Shown piece after piece: positions 4,758-7,356 of a DNA stretch of 7,356 nt; position 1 is the stretch's first letter; every line of letters begins with the position of its first letter. The notes below the pieces were generated by a model that was not told the origin of the DNA, did no database searches, and saw only the letters and a program-made list of their open reading frames with translations. Where the stretch lies: the NCBI RefSeq assembly GCF_946220915.1, contig NZ_CAMIHH010000138.1, positions 1 to 7,356 on the forward strand. The letters run 5' to 3'. This DNA is from an uncultured Flavobacterium sp. (GTDB taxonomy: Bacteria > Bacteroidota > Bacteroidia > Flavobacteriales > Flavobacteriaceae). Both the position numbers and the translations under genes were made by a program.

Positions 4758-7356
4758 ATGAAAAAGATATTTTATATACTACTGTTGATCTTTCCCCTTC
4801 TGGGCGTACAGGCCCAGATGAATACGGCCCATTGGTACTTTGGCCTTAATGCGGGGGTAGATTTTACATCAGGCGCACCGGTTGTTGCCACGGGCGGCGC
4901 GTTGTATACATCTGAGGGCAGTTCATCAATTTCTGATGAATGGGGCAATTTGCAGTTTTATACTGATGGGGTCACTGTATATACCCAAAGCCATGCGGTT
5001 ATGCCCAATGGAACAGATTTGGCTGGCAAGTCCTCAAGCTCTCAGTCGGCATTAATTGTTCCGGGGCCGGGAGCTTCCGAGCTTTTTTACATTTTCACTA
5101 CCGATGCTGTCGAGATGAACCCAAAAAATGGCTTCAGGTACACGGTAGTAGATATGGCGCTGGGCTCGGAGGGAGAGGTGCTGCCCGGGCAGAAAAATAC
5201 TTTGATTCCTCTCGATGGGCAGCAGGCTGTTTCTGAAAAAATCGCCGCTGTGGCCAAAGGGGATTGCTCGGGGTATTGGATAATTACTTATTATAAAAAT
5301 AAATTTTATACATTTTCACTAACTGAAAACGGACTGGATATTGAAAATCCTGTGTTATCCGTGCCAACCATACTTAATGATGAAAATACCCCACCTGGTT
5401 ATATTAAGGCTTCCCCAGATGGGAAAAAATTTGTATTAGCTTCTACAAGGTCTACTTCCGGCCCAGGGAACTTACTGTTATACGATTTTAATAATATGGA
5501 TGGTACCATATCCAACGAGCAAAGCCTTTATACACCATCGGGCCCTTTTGATTCCAGGCTGTATTATGGCGTTGAATTTTCTCCGGACAGCAAGGTGTTG
5601 TATGCTACTTATAGGGGATTGGTGCGCTATGACCTTACTGCACCCTCTATACCAGCTTCGGAAGTTGTTATGTATAATACAGGCCACGGAGTGAGCGGGG
5701 CATTACAGATGGGGTTGGATGGAAAAATTTACTATTCACGTCTCAATAGCCAGTATTACCTTGGCGTAATTAATGACCCCAATAATTTTGACACCCCGGA
5801 TTTTGACATATTCGGTCTCTTTTTAGGGGGGCAGAGCCATGCCATTGGATTGCCAAGTTTCCCACAGCCGTTCTATAACGCTAATCTTTTTATAAATGGC
5901 TCAAAAGACGTACAGACGTTTTGCGCGGAAGATCCTATAGATTTCACCTATTGCTTTAACGGCGGTGTGCTGCCGGAATGGACGGTGAAGTACGATTTTG
6001 GCGACGGGACAACTTCTACGGAAGAAGCGTCCGTACACAGCTATGCCGAGGCCGGAACGTATACTGTGACTTTGGAAATTACCATAGGATTAAATGTCAT
6101 AACGGTAACCAATACCGTGGTCATCGTGCCGCTGCCCGTAGCGAATGAGCCTGCCGACATTGTGGTATGTGATGTGCTGCCTAACGATGGGGTTTCGGAA
6201 TTCGACCTCGATTCAAGGAAACCGGCTATCTTAGGGACACAGGATCCGGCAGGTTACAATGTTACCTACCATTTAACCGAAGAAGCCGCGATAGCTAACG
6301 AAGACGCGCAGCCGGTAAACTTTACCAATACGGCAAACCCGCAAACCATTTATGCCCGGGTAACCAATACCACTACCAACTGTTATGAGACTACTGCATT
6401 TGACCTGGTCTTAAACCCTGTCCCTGTCATTACCGATCCTGACGATCTTTTGGCCTGCGAAGAGGAGCAGGGGGAAGGCATAGCGGAGTTCGACCTTACC
6501 GAAGCCATCCCGCAGATCATTGGGGACAATGCCGCTTTGCAGGTTACTTTTTATAAGGATCTTGGCGACCTTAATAATAATTTCCCGATTGTCGCCACTT
6601 CAGGATACACCAATATAATACCTTATAGCGATAGTGTCGTTTTTAAAGCTTTGGATCCCGCTGCGCCCGATTGTACCGCCACAGGTGAGCTTGGGCTTAC
6701 GGTAAACCCGCTTTACGACCTGAATGATGCTATTACCGACCTTGTGCTTTGCGATAATAATGACCCGGGCAATGGCTTTGAGGTATTTGACCTTACTGCC
6801 AAATATAGCGACATCACAAGTGTGCCCGGCCTGACCCTGACGTATTTTTACGGGCAGGATGGGGAATTAGTTACCATTGATGATCCCGCAAATTTTGTGA
6901 ATACCATTGCCGGAGGGCAGACGATATTTGTTTCGGCTTCAACGCAGTTCACGTGCAGCAATACAACGCATTTCATCATAAGGGTGGAGCAATTGCCTGT
7001 AGTGGAAACCCCGCAGCCGTTTTATGCCTGCGAAGAAGAGCCCGGTAGGGGCAGTTTTAACCTCCAGGATATTACGGCAGTAGTATCCAATGGCCAGCAA
7101 AACCTCGCCATAACATATTATGCGTCGCAACAGGAAGCACAGGATGGTGAGGGGGAACCCCTGCCATCGCCTTACCTGTCCGCTGATGGTGTGATCTACG
7201 CCAGGGTAAGGAGCACTGTTACAAATTGCGCGGTCGTGATCCCTCTGGCATTGCAAGTCCTCCCTGCTCCAATAGCGCCGAACCTTGCGCCCATTGAGGA
7301 ATGTGACTTTAACAATGATGATGTAGCTGCCTTCAACCTTGAGCCTGCCCTTGCGC
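4758..7356 (+). CDS. Large secreted surface protein: WYFG-type propeller, PKD domain and paired-Cys repeats (3' end outside window)
   Basis: Frame 3 is open from ATG 4758 to the window edge, giving 866 residues with no stop. An in-frame TAA lies immediately before the ATG, which fixes the start. Residues 1-19 are a signal peptide (MKKIFYILLLIFPLLGVQA, then Gln20). Residues 24-378 are the module common in Bacteroidota T9SS substrates: HWYFGLNAGVDF, SISDEWGNLQFYTDG, SSSQSALIVPGPG, YIFTTD, then SPDG-type strands (KASPDGKKF, GVEFSPDSKVLY, QMGLDGKIYYS) suggesting a beta-propeller. A PKD domain spans about 383-459, with YDFGDGTTS and AGTYTVTLEI. Five repeats begin near 462, 558, 654, 749 and 839, with C-(D/E)-x(n)-(F/V)-(D/N)-L and a later Cys in each complete copy. 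Proteins of this plan usually end in a T9SS type B sorting domain, which I expect beyond the edge but cannot see. Probable role is an exported surface or adhesin-like protein; ligand unknown. Confidence 0.88.
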   Translation, partial: MKKIFYILLLIFPLLGVQAQMNTAHWYFGLNAGVDFTSGAPVVATGGALYTSEGSSSISDEWGNLQFYTDGVTVYTQSHAVMPNGTDLAGKSSSSQSALIVPGPGASELFYIFTTDAVEMNPKNGFRYTVVDMALGSEGEVLPGQKNTLIPLDGQQAVSEKIAAVAKGDCSGYWIITYYKNKFYTFSLTENGLDIENPVLSVPTILNDENTPPGYIKASPDGKKFVLASTRSTSGPGNLLLYDFNNMDGTISNEQSLYTPSGPFDSRLYYGVEFSPDSKVLYATYRGLVRYDLTAPSIPASEVVMYNTGHGVSGALQMGLDGKIYYSRLNSQYYLGVINDPNNFDTPDFDIFGLFLGGQSHAIGLPSFPQPFYNANLFINGSKDVQTFCAEDPIDFTYCFNGGVLPEWTVKYDFGDGTTSTEEASVHSYAEAGTYTVTLEITIGLNVITVTNTVVIVPLPVANEPADIVVCDVLPNDGVSEFDLDSRKPAILGTQDPAGYNVTYHLTEEAAIANEDAQPVNFTNTANPQTIYARVTNTTTNCYETTAFDLVLNPVPVITDPDDLLACEEEQGEGIAEFDLTEAIPQIIGDNAALQVTFYKDLGDLNNNFPIVATSGYTNIIPYSDSVVFKALDPAAPDCTATGELGLTVNPLYDLNDAITDLVLCDNNDPGNGFEVFDLTAKYSDITSVPGLTLTYFYGQDGELVTIDDPANFVNTIAGGQTIFVSASTQFTCSNTTHFIIRVEQLPVVETPQPFYACEEEPGRGSFNLQDITAVVSNGQQNLAITYYASQQEAQDGEGEPLPSPYLSADGVIYARVRSTVTNCAVVIPLALQVLPAPIAPNLAPIEECDFNNDDVAAFNLEPALA
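6141..7356 (+). repeat. Tandem paired-Cys repeats of about 93 residues, array runs off the window
   Basis: Units start at about residues 462, 558, 654, 749 and 839 of the protein begun at 4758. Shared features are C-(D/E) near the start (Cys 471, 567, 665, 758, 849), then (E/V/S/A)-F-(D/N)-L, a central V/L-T-Y/F-(Y/F/H) strand, (I/V)-(Y/F)-(A/V)-(R/S) and a second Cys (542, 639, 733, 824), ending in most units with (N/E)-x-x-P. They are far more diverged from each other than the Ig repeats of the preceding gene. This repeat type is frequent in flavobacterial T9SS proteins and probably forms a stalk. Confidence 0.75.

Noticed and set aside
5478..5694. Overlapping short frames on both strands
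   Set aside because: Both lie inside the propeller region of the gene starting at 4758, whose frame is continuous and domain-rich; neither encodes a recognisable protein.
6939..7256. Minus-strand open frame of 105 codons
   Set aside because: It is antisense to the third and fourth paired-Cys repeats of the secreted protein and has no domain signature.

Overview
The window looks like chromosomal DNA from a gliding or surface-active member of the Bacteroidota, most likely a Flavobacteriia/Flavobacteriaceae lineage. Four things point there: a C-terminal type IX secretion system (T9SS) type B sorting domain, signal peptides whose predicted cleavage leaves an N-terminal Gln, a TAnnTTTG-type promoter, and translation starts without a Shine-Dalgarno sequence. 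Genus cannot be fixed from the sequence alone. No rRNA, tRNA, CRISPR or mobile element was seen.

Three genes lie on the + strand. (1) Positions 1-951 hold the 3' part of a membrane-anchored regulator: TPR-like helices, one transmembrane helix, a short coiled linker and a C-terminal LuxR-like helix-turn-helix. (2) After a 316-bp AT-rich gap with a good Bacteroidota promoter and tandem GTTGTAC elements comes a complete 1116-residue secreted protein (1268-4618). It has a signal peptide, seven propeller-like repeats, five Ig-like repeats of about 83 residues, two further beta-sandwich repeats and a T9SS type B sorting domain. A strong intrinsic terminator follows. (3) At 4758 a second large secreted protein begins and runs off the right edge (866 residues visible). 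It has a signal peptide, a WYFG-type beta-propeller module, a PKD domain and at least five repeats of about 93 residues with paired Cys. It was found by reading the frame directly, because it has no stop inside the window.

Genes 2 and 3 follow the same plan (signal peptide, propeller, stacked Ig-like spacer domains; the sorting domain is visible only in gene 2). They are best read as exported surface or secreted proteins of the adhesin or stalked-binding-head kind; ligands are unknown. The regulator upstream is a plausible local controller, but that link is only inferred from proximity. I found no clear evidence for a wholly new system. The points most worth checking are the regulator-promoter-adhesin arrangement, the base-composition break and doubled A-AAA-AAC heptamers inside the regulator gene, the homogenised Ig repeat array, and the structured 139-bp spacer between genes 2 and 3.
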